A stretch of DNA of 64,000 nucleotides from Neolewinella xylanilytica (lineage in GTDB: Bacteria; Bacteroidota; Bacteroidia; Chitinophagales; Saprospiraceae): positions 1-64,000 of the forward strand of contig NZ_PTJC01000005.1 of assembly GCF_002934605.1 (NCBI RefSeq). Reading direction: 5' to 3'. Positions 1 through 7,143 of this stretch are shown piece after piece; positions within the stretch are counted from its first letter, which is position 1; each line of letters starts with the position of its first letter. Made by a program: the position numbers and the translations under genes. The notes under the pieces are model-generated. The model saw nothing but the letters and a program-made list of their open reading frames with translations, ran no database searches and was not told the origin of the DNA.

Positions 1-29
1 CTCTGTTTATGTTTTGATCTAATTGCCAT
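1..29 (-). CDS. Start of a cassette gene cut by the window edge (hypothetical)
   Basis: An ATG at 29-27 opens a frame reading MAIRSKHKQ to the window edge. It lies 58 nt after the 3' core of the attC-like site at 87-221. The gene after the other site starts about 50 nt from its core, so the spacing fits the first gene of a third cassette. Nothing can be said about function, and nine codons are weak evidence for a gene. Confidence 0.3.
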
Positions 30-86
30 TGATGTGTAAGTAGTAGCGGGATGCTTATAGTTGGCGACCTAAATGTCGTCTATTTC

Positions 87-221
87 GCCCAACGGATACG
101 CCGGCGCAGACCGGCTTCACTCACCAGCTTATCGGACCACCACCAGCTTCACCCCCCAATATAAAACCCTCTCGACGCCTACCAACCCCACCGCCGGTTT
201 GTCGCTGGCGTGTTGTTAGCG
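87..221 (-). other. attC-like recombination site A
   Basis: Read on the minus strand: core CGCTAAC (221-215), 2-nt spacer, arm CACGCCAGCG (212-203), ACAA, arm ACCGGC (198-193), a central 77-nt region, arm GCCGGT (115-110), CTG, arm CGCCGGCGTA (106-97), TCC, core GTTGGGC (93-87). Inner arms pair perfectly and outer arms pair with two mismatches. The 4-nt versus 3-nt spacer leaves an extra base on one side, as in attC hairpins. The 3' core fits GTTRRRY. The site begins 6 nt after the stop of the gene at 227-532 and has the same length and layout as the site at 1565-1699. Confidence 0.75.
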
Positions 222-226
222 GCATT

Positions 227-532
227 TTAATCATTTGATAATATACTTATAGTTTGAAGCAAACTAATTGAGTCCTGTACTTTACTTAGCACAATATCGT
301 CCAGTTCTTTAACTCCAATAGCTAGATCTTCTACAGCTTCATTCTCTTCGTATCTAAGGACCAATTCGACCGCAGATATATTAGGAACCAAAGTTGAATC
401 AATCATGGTTAGATTTATGTAATCTCCCACCTTTACGGTTCCGCTCTTCAGTTCACCTACTAAAAACAATCCGCGACCAGTAATCTGGAAGGCGGTGAAG
501 ACTTTAAATTTTCCTACTATATCAAATTTCAA
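227..532 (-). CDS. Small protein resembling a stand-alone EF-Tu domain-2 beta-barrel
   Basis: This 101-residue protein reads like the second (beta-barrel) domain of translational GTPases. Residues 12-42 carry the pattern F-x-I-x-GRG-x(4)-GE-x-x-SG-x-VKVGD typical of that fold, and the C-terminal half is acidic with an 'ED-x-AIG' stretch. There is no GTPase domain, so it cannot act as a translation factor by itself. The frame has no ATG near its 5' end; TTG at 532 is the likely start, and the upstream frame is closed by a stop. It is AT-rich, and its stop lies 6 nt from attC-like site A, the usual place for the last gene of a cassette. The fold is inferred from sequence pattern and the function is unknown. 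Confidence 0.6.
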   Translation of the reverse strand: MKFDIVGKFKVFTAFQITGRGLFLVGELKSGTVKVGDYINLTMIDSTLVPNISAVELVLRYEENEAVEDLAIGVKELDDIVLSKVQDSISLLQTISILSND

Positions 533-785
533 TATTCTTTAGTTTGTGTTGAATCACTCGGATTGGAGAAAGTAGACATTTGAACAATTTATGCCCGCTT
601 GAATGGTAGCCAACCTCTAAATAATCTAACGTGAAATCTATAAATTGATCTACGTATACTCCTCGACGCTATAATTTATTTTAAATAAAGAGACTAACTA
701 TATAATATAGTATTCCAGTCTGATACGTTAGTTTCCCACGGTCGCTATTTAACGCAGTTCGCTAGAAAATTACATGTTTTCATAA
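533..785. other. AT-rich spacer between two cassette genes
   Basis: This 253-bp stretch separates the two genes of cassette 2. It has no GC-rich paired arms like those of the attC-like sites and no frame of convincing length. It could hold the promoter of the downstream gene, an unannotated small RNA, or a decayed attC. None can be supported directly. Confidence 0.4.
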
Positions 786-1511
786 TCAATGTACATCCAA
801 TCCGTCAAAGTTAATCTCGCTAATAACAAGATCATCATATTTTTCGCCTCTATATATACTCAGAACCTCGAATGACAGGACTAGAGTTTCTTCAGATAAA
901 GTTGATCCAACTGGATAAAATTCAAACCTTTGGCCGTTTGTCACATCGAGCAATTTCAGTATTGCATGTGGCCGCCCGTTCACTTTCAAAAGTAGCTCCC
1001 TTGCTCTTGAATTTGCATTCCATATTTCTTTATTTTTGATGTAGCCATTGTAAATGATAACTGCATTGATCCTTGGCGAACGGGGATCAAAATGAAAATT
1101 GATATTTGCTCCCATAGATCTAACTGGTGCCCAGCCCGTAAAAAGGTTAAAGTCATGAACATTAGCAGCATCGTAAGTCAAATCACCAACAGCTGCCAAA
1201 ACTTCAGAAGATTCAATGAAAGATGGTCCACCACCGCAGTACCAACTGCATCCTGCGCCTTCTGTCAAAGGCCCTAGTGTTTCTTCTAGTGAATCAATAT
1301 AGATCCTTGAAATCGAATCTAAGTCTAAATAATTATTTTCACCTGTATTCAATGAAACTAAATTATCAATTGATTTCTCCCATACAGTTTGTTGCTTCTT
1401 TGAGTAATCGTTAGGATGCAGCAAATCTGGGTAGATTGCTGTAGTATCTTGTGAGATTGCGGGTATAGTCATCAATACCATAACCGCTAAAATTATCATT
1501 GCTGATTGCAT
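786..1511 (-). CDS. Secreted protein with C-terminal NADase-type glycan-binding (discoidin-like) domain
   Basis: The N-terminus (MQSAMIILAVMVLMTIPAISQ) looks like a signal peptide. Residues about 100-241 match the NADase-type glycan-binding domain: a region ending in TGW, then 'VIIYNGYIKNKEIW', 'NSRARELLLKVNG', 'LKLLDV', and a final 'YRGEKYDDLVISEINFDG'. In known proteins this beta-sandwich follows NADase or other effector modules. Here the preceding 100 residues hold no enzyme I recognise, only a Cys/Gly-rich patch. ATG at 1511 is chosen so that the signal peptide sits at the N-terminus; GTG at 1520 would add three residues. It is the first gene of cassette 2, starting about 55 nt after the attC-like core. 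Function is unknown; an extracellular binding role is inferred. Confidence 0.7.
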   Translation of the reverse strand: MQSAMIILAVMVLMTIPAISQDTTAIYPDLLHPNDYSKKQQTVWEKSIDNLVSLNTGENNYLDLDSISRIYIDSLEETLGPLTEGAGCSWYCGGGPSFIESSEVLAAVGDLTYDAANVHDFNLFTGWAPVRSMGANINFHFDPRSPRINAVIIYNGYIKNKEIWNANSRARELLLKVNGRPHAILKLLDVTNGQRFEFYPVGSTLSEETLVLSFEVLSIYRGEKYDDLVISEINFDGLDVH

Positions 1512-1564
1512 GCCTTCCACTGCATTTCTTTTCCAATTTAACGGCCATTCTTGCTTTTGATTGC

Positions 1565-1699
1565 CGCTAACGGGTGCGCCACCGCAGGCCGGCTACCACC
1601 AGCCAGCATCCAGATCTTATTAATCTTAAGGTAGCTTATAAAGGCGTGATCGTCACCCAAACGCTTCATCGCCGGCTTGACGATGGCGCAATGTTCGGC
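1565..1699 (-). other. attC-like recombination site B
   Basis: Read on the minus strand: core GCCGAAC (1699-1693), AT, arm TGCGCCATCG (1690-1681), TCAA, arm GCCGGC (1676-1671), a central region, arm GCCGGC (1593-1588), CTG, arm CGGTGGCGCA (1584-1575), CCC, core GTTAGCG (1571-1565). The outer arms pair with one mismatch and the inner arms perfectly. Length (135 bp), spacer lengths and the CTG spacer equal those of site A, while the sequence between the arms differs, as is usual between attC sites of different cassettes. A 76-codon open frame runs through it but is not a gene. Confidence 0.75.
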
Positions 1700-1858
1700 G
1701 AATATAAATTTCCTTATTATTTGAAAAATTATTGATACCGAGGCATAATATTCTACGGGTGTATACATCAGATCCGCTCGAAATCAACATAGCTTTGCCA
1801 CGGAGGACGCGAACCTAAGCTACCATTTACTATTCAGGGTAAATTGGTCACGTACTTA

Positions 1859-2320
1859 TTAATTTGTTAGTTCTAATTTAATATAATTTTTGTCAAATTC
1901 AGAGAGAGGCTTTCTGTCAAATTCGACACCGTCCAATATTAATAAATCTTCCTTAACGCTAAGCGGTATTTGGCTTTCTATCAGAGGAGCGTCTCGGCGT
2001 TTTTCAAAGTCCAAAATATCTGTTGTATAGATATTATTTATTCTTCTAATCAGCGATACCCAGCTGTCTACCACTTTCAAGCGAGCGACATAAATTGCCT
2101 TTTCCCTCATTATCTCTTCTCCTTCTGAGTCGACGGCGTATACTGCCATTGATTTGTTTGGCATCAAAAGGTATGAGACAGTTCCATCCTTTGCTTCATG
2201 GACATATTTTGACGGTTGTTCAACTGCAAACGTCTTTTCGATAAAGGAATGAAAGCCAATGAATAATGCCAAAGCTATGCCAATTATCCAACCACCAATT
2301 GTTTTCACTTTATCAACCAT
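1859..2320 (-). CDS. Cassette-encoded hypothetical protein with one N-terminal membrane segment
   Basis: The protein has 153 residues. Residues about 8-28 (GGWIIGIALALFIGFHSFIE) form one hydrophobic segment, with a short basic leader before it, so it is probably a membrane-anchored or signal-anchored protein. The rest is soluble and mixed in charge, with no motif I recognise. It is the second of two genes in cassette 1: its start lies 85 nt downstream of the 77-residue gene, and its stop is 160 nt before attC-like site B. Base composition is AT-rich like the rest of the array and unlike the chromosome to the right. Confidence 0.6.
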   Translation of the reverse strand: MVDKVKTIGGWIIGIALALFIGFHSFIEKTFAVEQPSKYVHEAKDGTVSYLLMPNKSMAVYAVDSEGEEIMREKAIYVARLKVVDSWVSLIRRINNIYTTDILDFEKRRDAPLIESQIPLSVKEDLLILDGVEFDRKPLSEFDKNYIKLELTN

Positions 2321-2405
2321 CGTTATGAATAAGTTTATTTGCTATTGTAGTTAGGTTGTTGAGGAATGCAATCACTCTAAACACCTATAAAACTGCATGG
2401 AAATT

Positions 2406-2639
2406 TTACATAAATGTCTTGCCTGTACTTGTTTTGATGAATAGTAAACCATTAGTATCAATACCTATCTCTCGAATAGTATGAGGATGGTTACTTTCTT
2501 CAAGTTCTTCTAAGTATGCTAAACACTTCTCTATATCTCGTTCATTCAAGTGATCAGACATGATAAAATTCCTTACTTCTCGATCGTCTTTTCCTTCAGG
2601 AGGGGCATAATCTAAAAGTTTTTCTTTTAAGGCTTTCAT
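2406..2639 (-). CDS. Cassette-encoded small hypothetical protein
   Basis: This is a 77-residue acidic soluble protein. Its N-terminal two-thirds look alpha-helical (Glu/Leu/Lys-rich, 'DIEKCLAYLEELEES'), and it ends in a beta-like segment 'IGIDTNGLLFIKTSTGKTFM'. I recognise no family. It is the first gene of cassette 1, starting 71 nt after the predicted cassette edge at 2716-2710, and it has a plausible Bacteroidota promoter inside the cassette (2655-2685). It might act with the membrane protein encoded next, but this is only positional inference. Confidence 0.55.
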   Translation of the reverse strand: MKALKEKLLDYAPPEGKDDREVRNFIMSDHLNERDIEKCLAYLEELEESNHPHTIREIGIDTNGLLFIKTSTGKTFM

Positions 2640-2654
2640 GTGACTAATTTGATT

Positions 2655-2685
2655 TAAAGATAATGATGTCTAGTGAATGGCAAAA
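2655..2685 (-). promoter_or_regulatory. Candidate cassette promoter (TTTTG-N18-TATCTTTA)
   Basis: On the minus strand TTTTG (2685-2681) is followed after 18 nt by TATCTTTA (2662-2655), close to the Bacteroidota TTTG/N19/TAnnTTTG consensus. It lies 15 nt before the ATG of the 77-residue gene and inside the predicted cassette, so the cassette may drive its own expression. Confidence 0.45.
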
Positions 2686-2715
2686 ATTGCGGATGTCCTT
2701 TCAGGTTTCGCCGAA

Positions 2716-2840
2716 CATAAACGCATCCGAATTGCGCATACGCGCACAATGGCCCCGCTATTATTGACGGGTGTGCACCACCATCGGCATGAAACACGCA
2801 ACTCCATACTTGCGCTTATTCATCAATTGACGGGTGTGCA
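2716..2840 (-). other. Candidate attI region with direct repeats
   Basis: The motif ATTGACGGGTGTGCA occurs twice as a perfect direct repeat (2763-2777 and 2826-2840). Read on the minus strand it resembles the 3' arm plus core of the attC-like sites (TGCACACCCGTCAAT compared with GCGCACCCGTTAGC). The crossover core GTTCGGC of cassette 1 (2716-2710) lies just downstream. Direct recombinase-binding repeats beside a single crossover core are a known feature of attI sites. The rest of 2640-3018 holds no gene. Assignment is inference. Confidence 0.45.
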
Positions 2841-3018
2841 GCTATTGACGTATACGTACCCAAGATGGCCCGTATTACGCAATTAACCAATCGACCAAGG
2901 TCATTCCCGGGCTCCGCCCCCGGTAGCGCAACCCCCTCCTTCCAAACCGCTCTTATCCTCCGCCTGAGAATGACGGCCTGCTACTGTCCCGTTTATCGAC
3001 TCCCCTCCGTCCGAATGG

Positions 3019-4170
3019 CTACAAATCATCCAGCGGGCTATTCACCCGCCGCCGCTCCTTGCTGGAAATGTGCGTGTAAATTTCCGTCGTCTTGCTGCTC
3101 GAATGCCCCAACAACTCCTGAATGTGCCGCGTGCTTACCCCCCGCTCGATCAAATGAGTGGCGTAACTATGCCGTAGCGTATGTACCGTCGCCAGCGGAT
3201 TTACCCCACTCTTGACAACGGCCCGCTTGAGGATCATCTGCACGCTCCGAGCCGCATATTGTCCGCCGTATTGCCCCTCAAACAGCCAACGGTCCGGCTG
3301 GTACTGCTCCCGGTACGAAGTCAAATCCTTTCGTAAGGATTCTGGAAAGGTTACATAGCGATCCTTTTTTCCCTTCGAACAACGAATGAATATTTCCTGC
3401 CGGTCCAGGTGCAGGTCCATCACCTGCAGCCGACAAACTTCTCCTAGTCGAAGTCCGCAACCGTAGACGATCTTTAGTATACACTGGTGCTTCAGGTTGT
3501 CCACCGCTGCCAGTAACCGTCGGACTTCCTCCACACTAAGTACCTGGGGCAGTTTGTCCGCCCGCCGCGGTCGCAGTTCAATAAAGGTCTTCTCCCGCCC
3601 CTCTACGTGCTCCATCCAGAATTTCAGTGCATTCAATAATTGGTGCTGGCTTGAATCGGAAAAATTTCCGCGTTCTCCCCGCCTCAGTATGTAGGTCCGT
3701 ACCACGGAAGTATCTACCTGCTCGGGCTTCAGCTCCCGGTGGTCACCATAGAATTGCCGTAGGTGGGATAAATACGATTTAACGGTACGCCAACTGTATC
3801 GCTGCACCCGCAGCTGGTCCTCGGTTCGGGTGAGCCGATCCTGCCAGTGCTCCGGCAACTCTTGCCAATCCACGGGCGAAGGTGCACGCCGGGGTGGCAC
3901 TTGGTTTTGTGGGGGCACCTCACCCTTCCTTTCTTTACTCCCGGAATGCAGGCTACGGGTCCACTCCAGCCCGCTTTCGCCGCAGATCGAAATCAGGATG
4001 CGGAGGGTCCCCGCTACAGTATAGGCCGACCATTGTTTAGTGGACGAATGGTACACCAGCCCCGGAATATCCCGGCACAAAAAGGTAAAGTCAGGAATGT
4101 ATGTTTTTGGGCGAAATACGTAGCGCGACCGGTGGCCGCTGTCTGTTTTCTGGATCAAAATGTGGTGCAT
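3019..4170 (-). CDS. Tyrosine recombinase, candidate cassette integrase
   Basis: The protein has 383 residues. A basic, poorly conserved N-terminal part (1-95) precedes a SAM-like core-binding domain (about 102-190) and the catalytic domain (about 205-375). Visible active-site residues are R241 (GCGLRLGEVCRL), K268/K269 (SKGKKDRY), H330 and R333 (HTLRHSYATHL), H356 (LLGHSSSKTT) and the nucleophile Y365 (EIYTH). The catalytic set is complete. The C-terminus 'VNSPLDDL' is common in Bacteroidota Xer-like recombinases. Between the K motif and HxxR there are only about 60 residues, so the additional helix-containing insert that defines IntI integrases is missing. The 3' end faces the cassette array, 300 bp from its first core. 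It may be a specialised XerC/D-like enzyme of this platform, or an unrelated integrase next to an array whose true IntI is elsewhere. Confidence 0.85.
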   Translation of the reverse strand: MHHILIQKTDSGHRSRYVFRPKTYIPDFTFLCRDIPGLVYHSSTKQWSAYTVAGTLRILISICGESGLEWTRSLHSGSKERKGEVPPQNQVPPRRAPSPVDWQELPEHWQDRLTRTEDQLRVQRYSWRTVKSYLSHLRQFYGDHRELKPEQVDTSVVRTYILRRGERGNFSDSSQHQLLNALKFWMEHVEGREKTFIELRPRRADKLPQVLSVEEVRRLLAAVDNLKHQCILKIVYGCGLRLGEVCRLQVMDLHLDRQEIFIRCSKGKKDRYVTFPESLRKDLTSYREQYQPDRWLFEGQYGGQYAARSVQMILKRAVVKSGVNPLATVHTLRHSYATHLIERGVSTRHIQELLGHSSSKTTEIYTHISSKERRRVNSPLDDL

Positions 4171-4194
4171 AGCCTTGTTTTAAACAAATAAAAA

Positions 4195-4202
4195 CAAAAC
4201 TA
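4195..4202 (-). promoter_or_regulatory. Candidate -7 element of the recombinase gene
   Basis: TAGTTTTG on the minus strand fits TAnnTTTG exactly and lies 25 nt before the recombinase ATG, inside an AT-rich leader (4171-4250) that also contains the palindrome AAACGTTT. No good TTG box is seen at the expected distance. Confidence 0.4.
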
Positions 4203-4478
4203 TTGGTCTGTGTCGTTTTTAAACGTTTATATACGAATATATGCATTTATCAACGGCTCCGCCCTCCCTATGTCGCGGCATCTGCAACCGGGCCTGTACT
4301 CCTTAAGCGGGGTTGACGTGCCCACGCCCCTAAAATAATACGGTGGGTTGACTTCGTTTCCCCCATGCTCACCCCACCACTCCTGCTTTATCCCTGCATC
4401 CTTTCTTCTAAATGATGCGCATTCTTCTTCACGGAATTCGGGGTACGATCGAAGAATCTCCGAATGCTCTACTAATTC

Positions 4479-5115
4479 ATGGCATTACGCACCTGGCTTA
4501 ATGCGTATCTCACCGTTGGTATGCACGGTCTGTTCCACGCCGGGGTAGTTGCCTTTCCGCTACTCGCGCAGATCGACTGGCCGAGCCGCCTGCTAGTCGG
4601 GAACGAGGGTAACCTGGATCAACACCTTTCAATGATATCCTTCGCTGGATGCTTACTACCCGTGCAGGACTCAAAACAACCTATGCCATACCCCTCGGAC
4701 CGCCTGGGGTACCGACTGGCTGGCTTTCAGCCTTCTCCTGATCCACCTCCTTTTCCTATCCGGCACGAAGTGGTTTAGTTTCGCTGATCGCTTTCGGCTC
4801 AGCATTGAGAAATTAGGTGGCCGCTATCTTCCTCCCGGTCAAGGTAGCACCACGCCGTAGCCGCGAAGCAGAAGCGCTAGCTACACCAGTCCGAAACGGG
4901 TATATCTGCCCTATCGGGATCCCGTTCGGTAAGATGGCGTGCTGCGGGTAGCTATCTGGGCCGCTCTGCTAGTTCTGCCGTTGGCCTTCATCGGCGGCCC
5001 CCTGCGGGGAATTCCGTAGTACGGGCCACCGATTGGCTGCTTCCTCGGACTCATCCGCATCATTCCCCTGTGAATGGCCATTCGGGACACGGAGAAGCTG
5101 GCAGGTACATCGTAG
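4479..5115 (+). pseudogene. Decayed small membrane-protein gene
   Basis: Coherent protein fragments appear in successive different frames. They are an N-terminal MALRTWLNAYLTVGMHGLFH (frame from 4479), then 'NDILRWMLTTRAGLKTTYAI' (from about 4631), then 'WGTDWLAFSLLLIHLLFLSG' (from about 4707), then 'LPLAFIGGPLRGIP' followed by a stop and 'IGCFLGLIRIIPL' (about 4976-5070). In order they resemble a conserved Bacteroidota membrane protein that has motifs like 'GTDWLAFAH' and 'PLALI-GP-RGIPF-WR-IDC'. At least two frameshifts and internal stops interrupt it, so it is not functional. Exact ends are uncertain. The family name is not known to me. Confidence 0.5.
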
Positions 5116-5195
5116 TTGTGTTTCCAATCCTCCTCCAGGTAAACATGGCTCCCGCGCGCCGGCGCCCCCTGCCCGCGCCCCACCGGTTCTGCCCC

Positions 5196-6356
5196 TTAAA
5201 CCACCGTAACCCGATCCCCCCGCGTATCATTCAAATGCCGCCGCAGCGCAATTTCCGCGCGCGCCCGACCGTGCGCCAGCCGGTACTCGACCTGCGGTCG
5301 ACTTGCCGTCAGCGTATCGCCCAGTATGTTGGCCTCGGGTTGGATGATCATGGCGTTGAAGAATTTCAGGGGGTTGCCCCGACCATTGGTGTCGGGATCG
5401 TAGTCGTAAATAATCTCGTCGGGTAGCTTGCTACGGACCTGCTGGAGGATGTAGTTCTTGTCGAGAAATTCGCGGATGTCATTATTAAAGATCTCCGTGA
5501 TGGCGATGTCGACCAGGGAACGCAAGGCGATTTGGACGATGTTTTTGTCCCGGAAGTTCTCCTCGGTCACCTTCCCCGAGCTGCAGTTGATGATGATAAT
5601 GGTATAGTCTTCCGGTGAGCCATCTTTGGCGATCTCGTCGATCACGTCACCCAGGGGCGAAAGATCACGGATGCCGCCGTCCACCAGACTTTCGGGACTA
5701 CCCGCAGTGGTACTTACCCCCTCCACCGGACTCCAGACGATGGGCATCGCCGTGGACGCCAGCACCCCATCGGCAAAGTCCGTATCGGTGACGAAGTCGT
5801 TCTGGCTGACGGAGTAATAGCGGCCGTCGCGCAGCGATACGAATCCGCATTTGTAAATGGTATCCCCGACCTTTTCCCGTTTGGCTAATTCATGCAGTTT
5901 CTGTCGCAGCGGGTCGTTACTGGCTACCGCTTTGAATTGCTGAAATTCCTTCTGAAAAGACCGCAGGATAGCCTGCCGGTTGAAGACGGCTCGTAAAAAG
6001 ATATTCCGCGTGGTTTCCGGGAAGTGTTTGCGGAGCGTATCCCACGATAGGTTGACTTCCAGTTCCGGAGTAGGGTCGCTCTGGTCGGTGGCGGTGTTGA
6101 TGAAGTCGGAGGTATAGATCTCACTCACGCCGTTCTCGGCTACGTCCTCCCATAGCTGCACCAGTCGCTCGAATTCCCCGGTTGCCACCAGCAAACCGTT
6201 CAGCGAGCCCACCGATACCCCCGCCACGATGTCGAAGGAGAGGGGAGGACGCTGCGGCGCGATCCGGTCCCAGTTTTCCCGCAGGTACTGCAGGGCACCC
6301 ACCTGGAAAGCACCCTTAAAGCCACCACCCGAGAGGACTAATGCAATTTTTTTCAT
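5196..6356 (-). CDS. Patatin-like phospholipase
   Basis: This 386-residue serine lipase/acyl hydrolase of the patatin family is predicted to act on membrane lipids or acyl chains. It has the oxyanion-hole glycine loop GGGFKG (10-15), the nucleophile elbow GVSVG with Ser48, and the catalytic Asp in DGG (D226). The Ser-Asp dyad is complete. The N-terminus begins directly with the first beta strand (MKKIALVLSGGGFKG) and shows no signal peptide, so it is probably cytoplasmic. It lies 47 bp downstream of the DUF5995 gene on the same strand and is probably co-transcribed. The substrate cannot be told from sequence. Confidence 0.9.
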   Translation of the reverse strand: MKKIALVLSGGGFKGAFQVGALQYLRENWDRIAPQRPPLSFDIVAGVSVGSLNGLLVATGEFERLVQLWEDVAENGVSEIYTSDFINTATDQSDPTPELEVNLSWDTLRKHFPETTRNIFLRAVFNRQAILRSFQKEFQQFKAVASNDPLRQKLHELAKREKVGDTIYKCGFVSLRDGRYYSVSQNDFVTDTDFADGVLASTAMPIVWSPVEGVSTTAGSPESLVDGGIRDLSPLGDVIDEIAKDGSPEDYTIIIINCSSGKVTEENFRDKNIVQIALRSLVDIAITEIFNNDIREFLDKNYILQQVRSKLPDEIIYDYDPDTNGRGNPLKFFNAMIIQPEANILGDTLTASRPQVEYRLAHGRARAEIALRRHLNDTRGDRVTVV

Positions 6357-6403
6357 GGTTTACGTGCTTATCCTGCGGAAGATAGCGCTTTGATTGCGTG
6401 GAC

Positions 6404-7093
6404 TCAGGGCGTCCATGCCAGTAGGCGGCCGCGTTCCAGCACTTCCTCTTCGAGCTCCCGCCGTAGCCGTTCCCGTTCCGTATGATCCCCACGCATGAGC
6501 AGGCTGCCAGCCCGGTCCCAGACCTCGTCCCGCCACCGGCTGATCAGCCCGGCAATGAGGTATTCGTCCAGTCGCCCGCAGGCCCGGTCGATCCACCCCA
6601 TCACCGGATCGCCTGGGGCGAGGAGCTCGTCCTGTACCCGGTCGATGCTGTCCGCGATCACCCCGTTTACGCGGTAATGATCTTCGTAACGTTGCCGCCG
6701 CTGCTCCGGCGAAAGACGCGCCCAGTCCGCCTTGTGCAAATCGTAGAGCGTCAGCACCAGATCGTAGTTAATGTGTGCGTTAACCCCGAGCAGCAGGCAC
6801 TGCACCGTACGCAGCTCTTTTCGTGCGGTCGCTACGTGCACCTGTTCCCAGACCCGCGGCACCGGATCGCCGCAGTCGAAGCAGGTCAGGGCATCGAAGT
6901 AGTAGCCGCCGAAGTGGTGCAGCAGCCGGGTGATCCACGCCCGGTCGTGAAAGTCTCCCGCGTCGATGGCTTCCAGCATGTTGGCGGTCATCAACCGGTA
7001 ACAGCCGAGGAAAACGTGGCGGGCGTCCTGCTTACCCTGCCATTCCTCGATCAGGCGATCCATTCGTTCCAGGATGTCCGGTTGCGCTGTCAT
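6404..7093 (-). CDS. DUF5995 family protein
   Basis: The 229-residue soluble protein matches the DUF5995 pattern: a central 'LLLGVNAHINYDLVLTLYDL' preceded by a Trp-containing segment and followed by 'YEDHYRVNGVIADSIDRVQDEL'. The conserved N-A-H-I-N-Y/H-D block with several His and Asp residues could bind a metal, but no reaction is established for the family. The body is helical, and the C-terminal 40 residues are charged and probably coiled. It is followed by the patatin gene after 47 bp and preceded by the DUF6090 gene after 50 bp, all on one strand, so a three-gene transcript is plausible. Confidence 0.75.
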   Translation of the reverse strand: MTAQPDILERMDRLIEEWQGKQDARHVFLGCYRLMTANMLEAIDAGDFHDRAWITRLLHHFGGYYFDALTCFDCGDPVPRVWEQVHVATARKELRTVQCLLLGVNAHINYDLVLTLYDLHKADWARLSPEQRRQRYEDHYRVNGVIADSIDRVQDELLAPGDPVMGWIDRACGRLDEYLIAGLISRWRDEVWDRAGSLLMRGDHTERERLRRELEEEVLERGRLLAWTP

Positions 7094-7143
7094 AGCAAGG
7101 GAAATATAGCGGGTTGTGAGAAGATCACCGCACCGTAGCCCTT

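Larger units (their letters stand above)
1..4170 (-). mobile_element. Integron-like platform: tyrosine recombinase plus gene cassette array
   Basis: The recombinase gene (3019-4170), a direct-repeat region (2716-2840) and AT-rich cassettes closed by two matching 135-bp attC-like sites (1565-1699, 87-221) lie in order on the minus strand. Cassette 1 would be 2715-1571 and cassette 2 1570-93; a third starts at 92 and leaves the window. Each attC-like site has 7-bp outer cores of the RYYYAAC/GTTRRRY type (partly degenerate) and two paired inner arms with a 3-versus-4-nt spacer asymmetry. In both complete cassettes the 5' core of the attC is complementary over 10 nt to the cassette's leading edge. 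The array is visibly more AT-rich than the rest of the window. That these form an integron is inference from architecture. Mobility is not shown. Confidence 0.75.

Noticed and set aside
1538-1768. 76-codon frame on the minus strand
   Set aside because: It runs through the paired arms of attC-like site B and resembles no protein.
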